This document shows positions 8,888 to 17,924 of a stretch of 64,000 nucleotides of DNA, in pieces. The position numbers and the translations under genes are program-made. This stretch comes from Paenibacillus herberti (GTDB lineage Bacteria; Bacillota; Bacilli; Paenibacillales; Paenibacillaceae): contig NZ_NMUQ01000003.1 in the NCBI RefSeq assembly GCF_002233675.1, positions 246,010 through 310,009 of the forward strand. The letters run 5' to 3'. The stretch's first letter is position 1. Each line of letters starts with the position of its first letter. The notes beneath the pieces were generated by a model that saw only the letters and a list, made by a program, of their open reading frames with translations, had not been told where the DNA came from and did no database searches.

Positions 8888-9883
8888 CTATTGCTTATTT
8901 ACGATGTCTTTCATGACATCATCGATCATTTGGGAGCTTGCGATCGGGCCGTAGTACAGCCAGCTAGAGGTGCGCGGGTATTCGTATACGTTGCCGTTTT
9001 TCACTGCTTTGACAGACTTCCAGATCGGCTCTTCCAACGCCTTGGCGCCTGTGCCTTTGTCGCTGTTGATCAGAATCAGATGGTCGGCGTCGAGCTCGGC
9101 CAATTTCTCAAGGGAGATCGAATTCCAGTTGCCTGTGCCCTTAGCGGAAATTTCCTTCACGATAGCGGGAGACTGGAATCCAAGGTCACCGTAGAGCAGG
9201 GAGCCGCTCGACTGTTTGTCGCTGACGATGAAAAATTTGTTTTTCACGAGCCAAATCGCTGCGACCGACTGGCCAGGCAGCTTAGCTTGAATGCTTGATT
9301 TGGCATCGGCGGCTTTTTTCTCGTAATCGTCCAGCACTTTCTGTGCTTCATCCCCCTTGTCCAACACTTCGCCCATTTTCAGAAGCGCTTTACGCCAATC
9401 GTTCACGACGCTGTCGCCGAGGACGTAGGTCGGAGCGATTTTGGAGTACTGCCCGTATTTTTGTCCTTCAACGGTGGCGCTGGAGCCAACGATGAGCAGA
9501 TCGGGTTCAAACTTTGTCACGTCTTCGAACGGAAGATCGTACGGAATCGTCGGAATGTCCTTAAGCGAATCTTGCAAATAATCCTGGATGCCGTTGGATA
9601 CCTTCCACTGAGCGACCGGCTTGACGCCGAGCGCGACGAGGTAATCCTCCAGATAGGAAGCGATAATCCGCTGAGGATTGGCCGGTACGGTCACCTCGTT
9701 GCCGAGCCCGTCCGTCAGCTTGCGCTCCGCGGCAGGCGATGCGGAAGGTGCAGCGGATGGAGCTGGAGTGGCCTCCCCGCCCGAATTGGATTGGGTATTA
9801 TTCGTATTGCTGCCGCATGCGGCGAGCAGCAGGGTCGTCAAGATTGTCAGCAGTAAAACCAGTGTCTTTTTTTGAAAAAACAA
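8888..9883 (-). CDS. Iron-siderophore ABC transporter substrate-binding lipoprotein
   Basis: A 331-residue FecB/FhuD-type binding protein. It starts at TTG 9883 after AGGGGGG. A signal peptide ends in the lipobox LLAAC, followed by a Ser/Ala/Pro-rich linker to residue about 50. The body contains GNEVTVPANPQRIIASYLEDY, the usual entry into the periplasmic-binding fold, and PDLLIVGSSA. It should bind a ferric siderophore at the outer membrane face and pass it to a permease encoded elsewhere. A Fur box sits about 50 bp upstream, so expression should rise under iron limitation. It stands alone as a single-gene unit with its own terminator. Confidence 0.9.
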   Translation of the reverse strand: MFFQKKTLVLLLTILTTLLLAACGSNTNNTQSNSGGEATPAPSAAPSASPAAERKLTDGLGNEVTVPANPQRIIASYLEDYLVALGVKPVAQWKVSNGIQDYLQDSLKDIPTIPYDLPFEDVTKFEPDLLIVGSSATVEGQKYGQYSKIAPTYVLGDSVVNDWRKALLKMGEVLDKGDEAQKVLDDYEKKAADAKSSIQAKLPGQSVAAIWLVKNKFFIVSDKQSSGSLLYGDLGFQSPAIVKEISAKGTGNWNSISLEKLAELDADHLILINSDKGTGAKALEEPIWKSVKAVKNGNVYEYPRTSSWLYYGPIASSQMIDDVMKDIVNKQ

Positions 9884-9933
9884 GAAGATTACCCCCCTCT
9901 ATAGTGACTAGAAAATAAAACAAGCAAGTGAAT

Positions 9934-9952
9934 GATATCAATAATCATTATC
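9934..9952 (-). promoter_or_regulatory. Fur box
   Basis: The 19-mer GATATCAATAATCATTATC agrees with the classic Fur palindrome GATAATGATAATCATTATC at 16 of 19 positions. It lies 51 bp upstream of the siderophore-binding protein start, where it would cover the promoter. This is the only convincing iron-regulatory site I see in the window. Confidence 0.8.
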
Positions 9953-9959
9953 AATGTCA

Positions 9960-10519
9960 ATTAATGGGGCATTACCCCCCTATTTGCGGATGGAAGCATC
10001 AAACGTCAGCGGGCGGCTGCGCGCCCGCTTGGACCATAATTTCTCATGCGCGAGCAGCAGCCGTGGTTTCAAAGGGCTGCGATGCGAGTTGACGGTGCGC
10101 CGCAAAAAGATCGGCACCGCCGAACTGGCGATGAAAATTGCAGCTCTCGTAAAATTATTTTCCTCCATCAGCCAGCCGCAAAGAGAGCTCGCGCCAAAGT
10201 CGCACCACAGAAACTGATGGATGGAATACTTGGGAAGGATGACGATGATCATCCTTTTTCTGAGCACGGATTGAAGCATGGGATGGAACCGCCTCCTTGA
10301 CTGTCGGCACGCTCCTGTTCGTCCCAAATCTCGACAAGAATGCATGAGGGAGATGACCGACGGTAATCGTTAGTTAGTACCATTTTATTAAGAAGCAGCT
10401 TTGTCCCATACCGAAAAAAAAGGTCAACTCCAACTAGAGCCGACCTTTTTGTGCTGCATTCATCCATGCAGAAGAGTGAGTTAGGTTCTGCTTTTGCCCA
10501 ATTATTCTGGGCATCAGCG
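9960..10519. other. Gene-free stretch of decayed sequence
   Basis: About 560 bp in which short open frames on both strands overlap without a ribosome site or recognisable motif. A hairpin with AAAAAGGTC (10417-10425) pairing to GACCTTTTT (10442-10450) could terminate transcription from either side. The stretch adjoins two gene fragments (10520-11287), so it is probably further debris of the same deleted region. Confidence 0.5.
10417..10450. terminator. Bidirectional terminator-like hairpin
   Basis: A 9-bp stem, AAAAAGGTC with GACCTTTTT, has a loop of about 16 nt and A/T tracts on both sides. It lies just beyond the stop of the AraC fragment, consistent with being the original terminator of that gene. 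Confidence 0.5.
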
Positions 10520-10642
10520 CTACGGCCGCCCGCTGCGGAAGCGGTCGGGCGTGTCGCCGGTAAGGCGGCGGAACGTCGCGATAAAATGGCTGACGTCACG
10601 GAAGCCGGTTTGCTTCGCGATGAGACGCAGCGGCCCGACGGT
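10520..10642 (-). pseudogene. C-terminal fragment of an AraC-family regulator
   Basis: The minus strand encodes LRLIAKQTGFRDVSHFIATF and then FRRLTGDTPDRFR before a stop at 10520-10522. This is the second helix-turn-helix and closing motif of AraC/XylS regulators. Only about 40 residues remain. The upstream end breaks abruptly near 10642, where an oppositely oriented GH42 fragment begins. No start codon survives, so it is a relic. Confidence 0.75.
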
Positions 10643-11287
10643 GGCGCTCGATTATGTGAACGAGGTGCACAAGTATTATGACGCGCTCAGCAAGCAGCAT
10701 GTTGCCGCTGACATGATTGGCGTGGAGGAGAATTTTTCGCGTTATGAGGTCATTGTCGCCCCGGTAATGTATATGGTGAAGCCGAGCTTTGCGCAGCGAG
10801 TAGAGCAATTCGTGAAAAATGGCGGCACGTTCATAACGACGTTTTTCAGCGGCATCGTGAACGAAAACGATCTGGAACAGCGGAATCGGATCGTCATGAC
10901 CGCTCCTTGGAGCGGATTGGAAGGCACGGGGGCAGATGCCGCTGAGCTTGCGGACTATACCGCCGCCGACGCTGCTTTGGAGACGGCCCCGAGTTCTGAG
11001 ACAACCGAGTACGGCTGCGGTCTGCTATGCAATCTTATTCATGCCGGGAGCGCGGCATTGCGCCGCTGGTGCTGGCTGCATCCGAGCAGCTTGAATCTGC
11101 AGTACGTGTCAAGGACGGTATGCGTTATCTCTTCCTGCTCAACCATGCGGCGCAGGAAGGATGGGCAGAGCTGGATGCCTCAGTTATCGCAACAGATCTG
11201 CTAGGCGGCGAGATTGACAGTCGGCGGGTTTTAGTGCCAGCGCGCGGCGTGAGAATCATTCGCCGACATGGCTTTAACCAACAGTGA
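10641..11287 (+). pseudogene. Broken GH42 beta-galactosidase (C-terminal part)
   Basis: From 10641 the plus strand encodes ALDYVNEVHKYYDAL, VIVAPVMYMVKP and NGGTFITTFFSGIVNENDL, the hallmark of the trimerisation domain of family 42 beta-galactosidases. After about residue 85 the match decays. The closing domain reappears in another frame from 11027 (GMRYLFLLNHAAQEGW, then DLLGGEID) and ends at 11287. The whole N-terminal catalytic barrel is absent, and there is at least one frameshift and probably an internal deletion. Together with the AraC tail it marks a lost sugar-utilisation locus. Confidence 0.8.
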
Positions 11288-11375
11288 ATCAAAAGGCAAG
11301 ATCCGTAAATTGACAGTACCCTGGCGTCAAGAGTAAAGTCAGGGCATTCAATATGGTGCGGAAGGAGTCTTGCCT

Positions 11376-12347
11376 ATGGGGTCTGGAGAGCGAGCAGACA
11401 TAGTGTTAGAAGTAAGAGACGACACGGAAGTACTGAGCATTCCGCTGCCTGAGCTGTTCAGTTGGTCGGCGATGCTCAGCTACTTGGCCCGTTCCAGCGA
11501 CGAAACGCTGTACCGGATTAGCGACGGAGCGGTAACTAAGTTATTTCATGAGCATGGGGAGACGACGCTGGTTCGATTCCAGTACGTGTTGGGCCAGACC
11601 GCTGCGTTCCCCTCTTCCGCTCACCGTCTGGAAGCGAGCTTCCTTGCTCCAAACGGCGAAGTTCCATCCCCGCGGATGAAGGCATTAGTACGCCGTTTTG
11701 CGGAGGAATGGTTCGATCTGGACCGCGACCTGACAGACTTCTACGCGCTGGCACAGCGCGATTCGCTGCTTCGCGGGGCTGTCGAGGAATTTCACGGCCT
11801 CCGTATCGTGGGCATACCCGACTTGTTCGAGGCACTCTGCTGGGGGATAATCGGCCAGCAGATTAACCTTTCCTTCGCCTATACGCTCAAAAAGCGATTC
11901 ACCGAAGCGTTCGGGCGCCAGATGGAACGAGATGGGGAAATATTCTGGGCTTTTCCCAAGCCCGAGGATGTGGCAGAGCTGCAGGTACCGGACATTGCGG
12001 CGCTACAAATGACGGCTCGCAAGTCGGAGTACCTGATCGGAGCAGCCAAAGCATTGGCTGACAGGAGCATAGACAAAGCGACCCTGCTAAATGGCGGTTG
12101 GGCGCAGGCGGAGCGCCACCTGCTCGCGATGCGAGGCATCGGGCCATGGACGGCGCATTATGTACTGATGCGTTGCCTGCGCATGCCGGAGGCGTTGCCT
12201 GCCGCGGATGTAGGCCTGCATCATGCGATAAGAGTCGCTGCGGCGATGGACCGCAAGCCGACCGAAGCCGAGGTAAGGGAGTTTGCCAAGGCGTGGGCAG
12301 GCTGGGAGGCCTATGCTACTTTTTATCTTTGGCGTACGCTTTACTAG
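11376..12347 (+). CDS. alkA: DNA-3-methyladenine glycosylase II (AlkA-like)
   Basis: Base-excision repair glycosylase of 323 residues from the ATG at 11376. That start lies 8 bp after AAGGAG, whereas the earlier TTG at 11370 is only 2 bp away. The central WGIIGQQINLSFAYTL helix and the helix-hairpin-helix MRGIGPWTAHYVLMRCL are intact, and LPAADVGLHHAIR carries the catalytic Asp of the HhH-GPD family. It should excise alkylated purines from DNA. It stands alone, with gene debris upstream and a long gap downstream. A role in adaptive response is possible but no Ada gene is visible. Confidence 0.9.
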   Translation: MGSGERADIVLEVRDDTEVLSIPLPELFSWSAMLSYLARSSDETLYRISDGAVTKLFHEHGETTLVRFQYVLGQTAAFPSSAHRLEASFLAPNGEVPSPRMKALVRRFAEEWFDLDRDLTDFYALAQRDSLLRGAVEEFHGLRIVGIPDLFEALCWGIIGQQINLSFAYTLKKRFTEAFGRQMERDGEIFWAFPKPEDVAELQVPDIAALQMTARKSEYLIGAAKALADRSIDKATLLNGGWAQAERHLLAMRGIGPWTAHYVLMRCLRMPEALPAADVGLHHAIRVAAAMDRKPTEAEVREFAKAWAGWEAYATFYLWRTLY

Positions 12348-12699
12348 GAACTAAGAACGAATGGGTACAAGGGACGAGCTGCATTCAGCCGTCTCTTTTT
12401 TTAATTTCCTACCGCTTGCAAGAGAATTTGCGAGAGACCTATTATAGATTCAAAGCTTCTATTTTCACGAAATATCCCTATTCTCCGCTTCGCTCCGCCT
12501 ATTCAGCGATTCGCATTAAGCGTTTGAAAACCCTGAACTTTTTTCATACGGCGACCATTAACGAGAAATATTTCAATAACCGATAATATTCGACAGCAAC
12601 TGACATTAGTTCAATGGTACTATATGAAAAGAGTTTATGCGAGAGTTGGCCTATTGGTGAAGACGCTTAAATCATGGATGCTATAGGAGGAGAGGAAGT
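12348..12699. other. Intergenic region without visible gene
   Basis: About 350 bp. Just after alkA, GACGAGCTG and CAGCCGTC form an imperfect stem followed by a T run (about 12374-12401), a weak terminator candidate. The rest is AT-richer sequence that presumably holds the promoter of the oxidoreductase gene. I see no RNA gene or conserved ORF. Confidence 0.5.
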
Positions 12700-14343
12700 T
12701 TGGAGAAAAGGCTGCCGAAAGTTGTCGTTCTAGGCGGTGGAGTGGCCGGAATGAGTGCTGCTCATGAGCTTGCAGAAAGAGGATTCGAAGTCTCCCTTTA
12801 TGAAGCGAGAGCTACTATGGGTGGCAAGGCCCGAAGCATGGATGTGAAGGGGAGCGGCCTGGAAGGGCGCAAGGATTTACCTGGTGAGCACGGCTTCCGC
12901 TTTTTCCCTAAATTCTACAAGCATGTCACGGATACGATGAAAAGAATCCCATACGGCGACAACCGCTACGGTGTCTACGACAATCTGATAGAAGGTACGC
13001 GTCTGGGGCTAGCGTTTGATGACCGGGCGATGCTGCCCTTTTTAACGGAGTTTCCGGAGTCTATCGGGGATTACAAAGTTTTTTTTCAATCCATTTTCGG
13101 AAATCACCTGGGGCTTACGAGCGAGGAAGCGGCCCATTATGGCCTCAAGTTGTATGAGATTGCATCCAGCTGTAAGCTGAGGCGCTATGGGGATTTTCAG
13201 CGGATCTCATGGTGGGACTTCATCGAAGCGGACAAGCAGTCGGAACAGTTCAAGCGCATTTTCGTAGGGCTGTCTCGAATCCTGGTAGCGGCTAAGGCTC
13301 AGGAAGCCAACGCATGCACGATTGGCAAGGTCGGAGCTACGCTAATGATGGATATGGTCACGCCGAACGGCAGTGCCGATCGTTTGTTAAACGGCCCGAC
13401 CAACGAGGTGTGGATTAATCCCTGGTATGACCATCTGGAGTCGCTCGGCGTGAAAATATATCGGGATAGTCCAGTGAACGCGATTCACTGCGACAACGGA
13501 AACATTAGCAGCGTAACTGTGCTGATGGATGGACAGGAGCGGACTATCGTCGCTGACTGCTACATCGCGGCGTTTCCGGTTGAGGTGATGGCCGGCTTGC
13601 TGACTGATGAGCTGGTACAAGCCGATCGGCTACTTGCCGGAATTAAACCACTGAGTGAATCGGTAGAATGGATGAATGGCATTCAGTTCTACCTGAACGA
13701 AGATATACCGCTCATTCATGGGCATATCATCTGCATGGACAGTCCATGGGCTCTCACACTCGTTTCACAGCAGCAATTCTGGCCGGACTTCGATCTTGCG
13801 GAATACGGCAATGGCAAGGTAAAAGGGGTTTTATCGGTAGACGTGTCGGACTGGGAACGCAATGGTGTACTGTTCGGCAAACCTGCGATGTACTGCTCGG
13901 CGGAGGAGATTCGCCAGGAGGTTTGGCAGCAGCTCAAGGATCACTTTAATTATGAGGGAGATTTGCTGCATGACGGTCTTCTGGAGCACTGGTTCCTGGA
14001 TGAAGACATTCAGTTCCCCAATCCTCATGAGGCGATCAATATGGAGCCGCTGCTCGTGAACAAGGTACATACATGGGAGCTTCGGCCCAACGCTTATACG
14101 TCTATCCCCAACCTTTACTTGGCCTCGGACTATGTTCGCACTAATACGGACCTTGCAACGATGGAAGGGGCCAACGAAGCGGCGAGAAGAGCTGTCAACG
14201 CGATTATCGATTACTACAAGATCAAGGCTGACAAGTGCCGGATATGGGAAATGTACTCGTTTGAACTGTTGTCCCTGTGGCAGCGCAACGATGCGGCCCG
14301 CTGGGAAGACGGCCTACCCTGGAACGGGAAAATTGTCGGCTAG
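12700..14343 (+). CDS. FAD-dependent oxidoreductase, phytoene desaturase/HpnE-like
   Basis: A 547-residue flavoprotein from TTG 12700 after AGGAGGAGAGG. The N-terminal dinucleotide motif is VVLGGGVAGMSAAHELAERG, followed by YEARATMGGKARS, and the C-terminal FAD motif is NLYLASDYVRTNTDLATMEG. This layout belongs to the COG3349 group that includes carotenoid desaturases and hydroxysqualene dehydroxylase. The substrate is not determinable here, and no other isoprenoid gene is adjacent. The histidine kinase gene follows after 23 bp and may be cotranscribed. Confidence 0.82.
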   Translation: MEKRLPKVVVLGGGVAGMSAAHELAERGFEVSLYEARATMGGKARSMDVKGSGLEGRKDLPGEHGFRFFPKFYKHVTDTMKRIPYGDNRYGVYDNLIEGTRLGLAFDDRAMLPFLTEFPESIGDYKVFFQSIFGNHLGLTSEEAAHYGLKLYEIASSCKLRRYGDFQRISWWDFIEADKQSEQFKRIFVGLSRILVAAKAQEANACTIGKVGATLMMDMVTPNGSADRLLNGPTNEVWINPWYDHLESLGVKIYRDSPVNAIHCDNGNISSVTVLMDGQERTIVADCYIAAFPVEVMAGLLTDELVQADRLLAGIKPLSESVEWMNGIQFYLNEDIPLIHGHIICMDSPWALTLVSQQQFWPDFDLAEYGNGKVKGVLSVDVSDWERNGVLFGKPAMYCSAEEIRQEVWQQLKDHFNYEGDLLHDGLLEHWFLDEDIQFPNPHEAINMEPLLVNKVHTWELRPNAYTSIPNLYLASDYVRTNTDLATMEGANEAARRAVNAIIDYYKIKADKCRIWEMYSFELLSLWQRNDAARWEDGLPWNGKIVG

Positions 14344-14366
14344 CTGATCGGAAGGAAATCCCTGCC

Positions 14367-15665
14367 GTGATAGATTACATTCTTGCGCGCGAGTTCCAGG
14401 GGCTGATGTACTATCTGACTGCGTGCCTGTTGTTTTTAATTATTACTCCACGAGTATCCTTCATCAGGTACGGGCGCAAGCTGCTGTTTGTCGCTATCCT
14501 GGCGTTGACCTCGTATTTCTACTTGGCCTACGAGGAGATTGACCCTCTCGTCTATGTGCTTCATCTTGTACCGGTTTGTGTAGCTCTTATTGCCATCTAT
14601 GAAGGCTGGATTCCTGGAGTGTCCACGACAGCCGCTTTCATATGGGGCAATATTTTCATTGCAGGGAATGAGTGGTTGCCCGGCACGCTGTCCATGGTCT
14701 TTATTTCTATAATTGGCATCATCTATCACTATCGGATGCCGTCGCCGGAATCGCTCAAAAGGATGCTGCTTGTACATTTCCTGCTTATCTTGGTCTATAT
14801 CGCGCTGTTCATCGGGCTTTCTCTGTGGACCCAAGATCATATGGAATACCGAAGAATGATTGTGACCGGCATCGGGACGCTGCTCTCTTCCCCGCTCGTA
14901 GCTTATACGTATTACCTGGTCAAACACCAGGAGCGGCTGACTGAAGAGCTTTTCAATGCCGAAAAATATCATCTGATTGGCCAGTTGACCGCCTCGATCT
15001 CCCATGAGATCAGGAATCCTCTGACGACGGCGCGCGGGTTTCTCCAACTCATGGGCCGTCCCAATCTAGATGCCGCTACACTTGACCGCTACCGAATCAA
15101 TGCGCTTGAAGGCATCGACGGGGCTAACGCCATCATCACAGACTATCTCAACTATTCCAAGCCTTCTGTGGAACAGCCGAGACTGCTGGATGTACGGCAG
15201 GAGCTGGCTAACGTTGAGCAGTGGGTCAAGCCGCTCTGTGTTATGTCCAACGTGGAGCTGGTATCGCGGCATAACACCGGGGATACACTGCTCGTCACCG
15301 GTGATTCTAAGAAGCTGCAGCAATGTTTACTCAACATTATGAAAAATGCCATAGAATCCATGCCGGAGGGGGGCGTGTTGACTATCAGCTCCCGCAAGGA
15401 GGATGAAAAGGTGTTAATCTTCATCCGCGATACCGGCATCGGCATGAATGAGCAGCAGCTCAAGCGAATTGGCATGCCGTTTTATACGACTAAGGACAAA
15501 GGAACTGGGCTCGGGTTAATGGTCGTCACCAACCTGATTCAGGCGATGGGCGGGCGTCTTTATTTCCGAAGCAAGCCAAGTCAAGGAACGATCTGTGAGG
15601 TGCATTTGCCTCTGGAGAAGACTTCTAGAGGCACCAGCGTTAGTGACCAACCCGCTCCAGAGTAA
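14367..15665 (+). CDS. Membrane sensor histidine kinase (KinB-like, 5TM sensor)
   Basis: A 432-residue kinase started at GTG 14367, with AAGGAA 9 bp upstream; a longer frame to 14277 would overlap the previous gene. Residues 1-190 form five or six membrane spans resembling the 5TMR-LYT sensor of Bacillus KinB. The phospho-acceptor H-box is ASISHEIRNPLTTARGFLQL (His about 213). The ATPase domain has NIMKNAIESMPEGG, DTGIGM and GTGLGL. No response regulator is adjacent, as is common for kinases feeding the Spo0 phosphorelay; that link is inference. Confidence 0.88.
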   Translation: MIDYILAREFQGLMYYLTACLLFLIITPRVSFIRYGRKLLFVAILALTSYFYLAYEEIDPLVYVLHLVPVCVALIAIYEGWIPGVSTTAAFIWGNIFIAGNEWLPGTLSMVFISIIGIIYHYRMPSPESLKRMLLVHFLLILVYIALFIGLSLWTQDHMEYRRMIVTGIGTLLSSPLVAYTYYLVKHQERLTEELFNAEKYHLIGQLTASISHEIRNPLTTARGFLQLMGRPNLDAATLDRYRINALEGIDGANAIITDYLNYSKPSVEQPRLLDVRQELANVEQWVKPLCVMSNVELVSRHNTGDTLLVTGDSKKLQQCLLNIMKNAIESMPEGGVLTISSRKEDEKVLIFIRDTGIGMNEQQLKRIGMPFYTTKDKGTGLGLMVVTNLIQAMGGRLYFRSKPSQGTICEVHLPLEKTSRGTSVSDQPAPE

Positions 15666-16071
15666 TTTCCCAGCTTTGAGTCGAAGCCGGCCGCTCGTTC
15701 AAGTCAGGCCCCTGTTGAAATTGGGTCAGGGGCGGCGAGTGATCCACAAGCTCCAGCTTGCAACCTTGCGTCAATCGTGTCAGCAGCCAGCCGGACGCGC
15801 TGTGGGGCTGCCCAAGATGGGGCGGATCGTAGATCATGCCGCTTAGCAGACTGCCGTTAGCCGCAAGGCAAGGCAGCGGAGCGGCCCCCGCGCCTCCGTT
15901 CATGCGTATACGGATTAAGTACACACCGGCTCTTTCGATGGTCAGGACGTCGTCATTTTCTATTATGATGGCGTCTTTTTTTGCGACTGCTTGGTTCGTG
16001 GATTTCGTAGAGCGATGCCGTGTTTGCATGCGGTAAACGGGACGAGTGATACGAAAAAAAGAAGAATTCAT
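15640..16071 (-). CDS. Hypothetical protein with BclA-like beta-rich segment
   Basis: A 143-residue frame running toward the kinase gene and overlapping its last 26 bp. AAAGG lies about 10 bp before the ATG. The middle, IIENDDVLTIERAGVYLIRI, resembles the start of the trimeric C-terminal domain of spore-surface collagen-like proteins (BclA type), and later residues alternate hydrophobic and polar. No signal peptide is visible. I do not recognise a defined family, and function is unknown. Confidence 0.5.
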   Translation of the reverse strand: MNSSFFRITRPVYRMQTRHRSTKSTNQAVAKKDAIIIENDDVLTIERAGVYLIRIRMNGGAGAAPLPCLAANGSLLSGMIYDPPHLGQPHSASGWLLTRLTQGCKLELVDHSPPLTQFQQGPDLNERPASTQSWEITLERVGH

Positions 16072-16266
16072 TGGCGGTCAGCCTTTCCGAAGAACTTGAT
16101 CTCTACAGTTTATGCCGCAATTAGAAGGGGAGTACGCCCCGCGTACCTTATTCTTATTGGGGATGAAAGATTACTGACAAACCGATTCGTCTCCGCTATG
16201 ATAGTGCTGTTGGCAACATCTGCGTGATTAGAGGGGTTTAATTGAGTAGGAAAAAGGAGTGGCTGC

Positions 16267-16683
16267 GTGATGCAAATGCATAACAAACGGGTCATACCGA
16301 TTTTTCGTATCTTCGACGAGCGCAAGGCGAGAGAGTTCTATGTCGACTTTCTGGGTGGAATTCCGCTATGGGAACATCGCTTCGAAAAAGATCTACCCCT
16401 ATATATGGCCCTGTCATTAGGCGGATGCGAGCTGCATCTGTCGGAACATCACGGAGACGGCAGCCCGGGGGCCAATATCCGAATTGAGGCGGAGTGGGGA
16501 CAACTGGAGGCGTTTCAGACTGCTCTGCTTGCCAAACGTTATACCTATGCGCGCCCCGGCTTGCAAACCCCGCCATGGGGCGGGCGGGAGCTCAGTGTGG
16601 GAGATCCTTTTGGCAACCGGCTGACCTTCTATGTACCGGATGCAGATGAGGGTCCGGGGGATGTCAGCAAGATCGATAAGTAA
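16267..16683 (+). CDS. Glyoxalase/bleomycin-resistance superfamily protein
   Basis: A 138-residue vicinal-oxygen-chelate protein. AAGGAG lies 7 bp before the GTG at 16267, and an ATG follows immediately. The pattern VIPIFRIFDERKAREFYVDFLG, a strand followed by a helix, then LHLSEHHGD and DPFGNRLTFY, matches the family that includes glyoxalase I and drug-binding resistance proteins. Enzymatic role or ligand cannot be told. It is 16 bp upstream of the methyltransferase gene and probably shares its transcript. Confidence 0.85.
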   Translation: MMQMHNKRVIPIFRIFDERKAREFYVDFLGGIPLWEHRFEKDLPLYMALSLGGCELHLSEHHGDGSPGANIRIEAEWGQLEAFQTALLAKRYTYARPGLQTPPWGGRELSVGDPFGNRLTFYVPDADEGPGDVSKIDK

Positions 16684-16699
16684 TCAAGGAGGCTTTACT

Positions 16700-17455
16700 A
16701 TGGACAACAAAGAACGTTTCTCCAGTCGTGTGGAGGATTATGTGAAATATCGCCCGAGCTATCCCGCAGAGGTGCTGGATGAAATCATGGCGCAGGGCGA
16801 ACTGGTGGCAGAATCCGCCGTGGCAGACATCGGCGCGGGTACGGGCATTTTCTCCGGCTTGCTTATGGAGCAGGGCCTGCGCGTTATGGCCATTGAGCCG
16901 AACGCTGACATGGCACGCGCCGCCTGGGCCCAGCATGGCCCCAACGATTTGTTCGGCATCATGCTGGCGCCGGCGGAGGAAACAGGGATATCGTCTCATT
17001 CCATGGACGCGGTCGTTTGCGCACAATCGTTCCATTGGTTCGACGCCGAGGCGGCCAGAGTCGAGTTCGCCCGGATTCTCAAGCCGGACAAGCGGGTGTT
17101 CCTCGTTTGGAACACGCGGCTGCTGTCTGGCAGCCCATTTCTGGAGCAGTATGAAGAGCTGCTGCACCGGCTCGGTACGGATTACGGTAGCGTCAACCAT
17201 CGTAATGTAAACGGCGACAAGTTGGAGAGCTTTTTCCGTGAGGGTACAATGACGCTCAAAACGTTCCCGAACAGCCAGCTATTCGATTTCGATGGAGTCA
17301 AGGGCCGCTTGTTGTCCTCCTCCTATGCACCACAGCCGGGCCATCCAAAGTACGAGCAGATGCTGGAGGAGCTGCGGCGTATCTTTGATGAAACGCAGAC
17401 CGACGGTACGGTAAGCTTCGATTACGAGACGGAGCTGTACAGCGGGCTGGTATAG
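16700..17455 (+). CDS. Class I SAM-dependent methyltransferase
   Basis: A 251-residue methyltransferase from the ATG at 16700 after AAGGAGG. Motif I is VADIGAGTGIFSGLLMEQG, followed by the acidic MAIEPNADM and AVVCAQSFHWFDAEAARVEF, the pattern of UbiE/Trans-aconitate-type methyltransferases. The N-terminal FSSRVEDYVKYRPSYP is common in this group. Substrate unknown. It lies in tandem with the glyoxalase-like gene. Confidence 0.88.
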   Translation: MDNKERFSSRVEDYVKYRPSYPAEVLDEIMAQGELVAESAVADIGAGTGIFSGLLMEQGLRVMAIEPNADMARAAWAQHGPNDLFGIMLAPAEETGISSHSMDAVVCAQSFHWFDAEAARVEFARILKPDKRVFLVWNTRLLSGSPFLEQYEELLHRLGTDYGSVNHRNVNGDKLESFFREGTMTLKTFPNSQLFDFDGVKGRLLSSSYAPQPGHPKYEQMLEELRRIFDETQTDGTVSFDYETELYSGLV

Positions 17456-17550
17456 TGAGCTTTACTTAATGAGCTGATGCAGCGAATTTACGTAACGGGC
17501 TGGTGCAGGTTGGCGCTGTGCGCCATGCGGTTCTGGTAACCCGCCAGACG

Positions 17551-17579
17551 TTGACAAGCGCTGTCGGTTTCGCTAAAGT
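17551..17579 (+). promoter_or_regulatory. Promoter of the tyrS T-box transcript
   Basis: A perfect -35 box TTGACA (17551-17556) and a -10 box TAAAGT (17574-17579) are separated by 17 bp. Transcription would begin near 17586, just upstream of the T-box leader, which supports both calls. Confidence 0.7.
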
Positions 17580-17585
17580 GATACC

Positions 17586-17884
17586 GAGTAAATGCATGTT
17601 TAACAGCCATATTCAGCGTGGAAGGGAAACAGTAGCGGAGCGGAGCTTCGGTGCCAGAGAGCCGGCGGTAGGTGCGAGCCGGTACGACAGCCGCCCGTGA
17701 ATTACGTCCTGGAGCATCCTCATTCGAACCTGCCTATGGCAGAAGGTTGAGGACGGAAGCCGACCGATATCCGGCATGAGCGGAGCTTCGACTACCAGGC
17801 CATTTGGCTCTGGAGAGGCTCAACCTAGGGTGGTACCGCGATGACTCGTCCCTGTTTATGACAGGGAGGGGTCTTTTCTTTTTT
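17586..17884 (+). promoter_or_regulatory. T-box riboswitch (tyrosine) of tyrS
   Basis: Leader RNA of about 300 nt. The invariant T-box AGGGTGGTACCGCG is at 17827-17840, followed by a terminator stem (TCCCTG/CAGGGA) and a T-rich run to about 17884. Upstream lies a Stem I region with AGAGAGCCGGCGGTAGGTG and, on its 3' side, GTGAATTACGTCC, where TAC is the likely tyrosine specifier codon. Uncharged tRNA-Tyr should stabilise the antiterminator and switch tyrS on. Confidence 0.93.
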
Positions 17885-17924
17885 CATGCTGAGCAGGCCG
17901 AATTCATATTGGAGGGATCTAGAG

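Noticed and set aside
9954-10345. Overlapping frames of 84-121 residues on both strands
   Set aside because: No ribosome sites, no recognisable motif, and position in a decayed region beside two gene fragments.
12348-12586. Extension of a plus-strand frame beyond alkA
   Set aside because: The frame begins inside alkA in another register (12098) and has no ribosome site.
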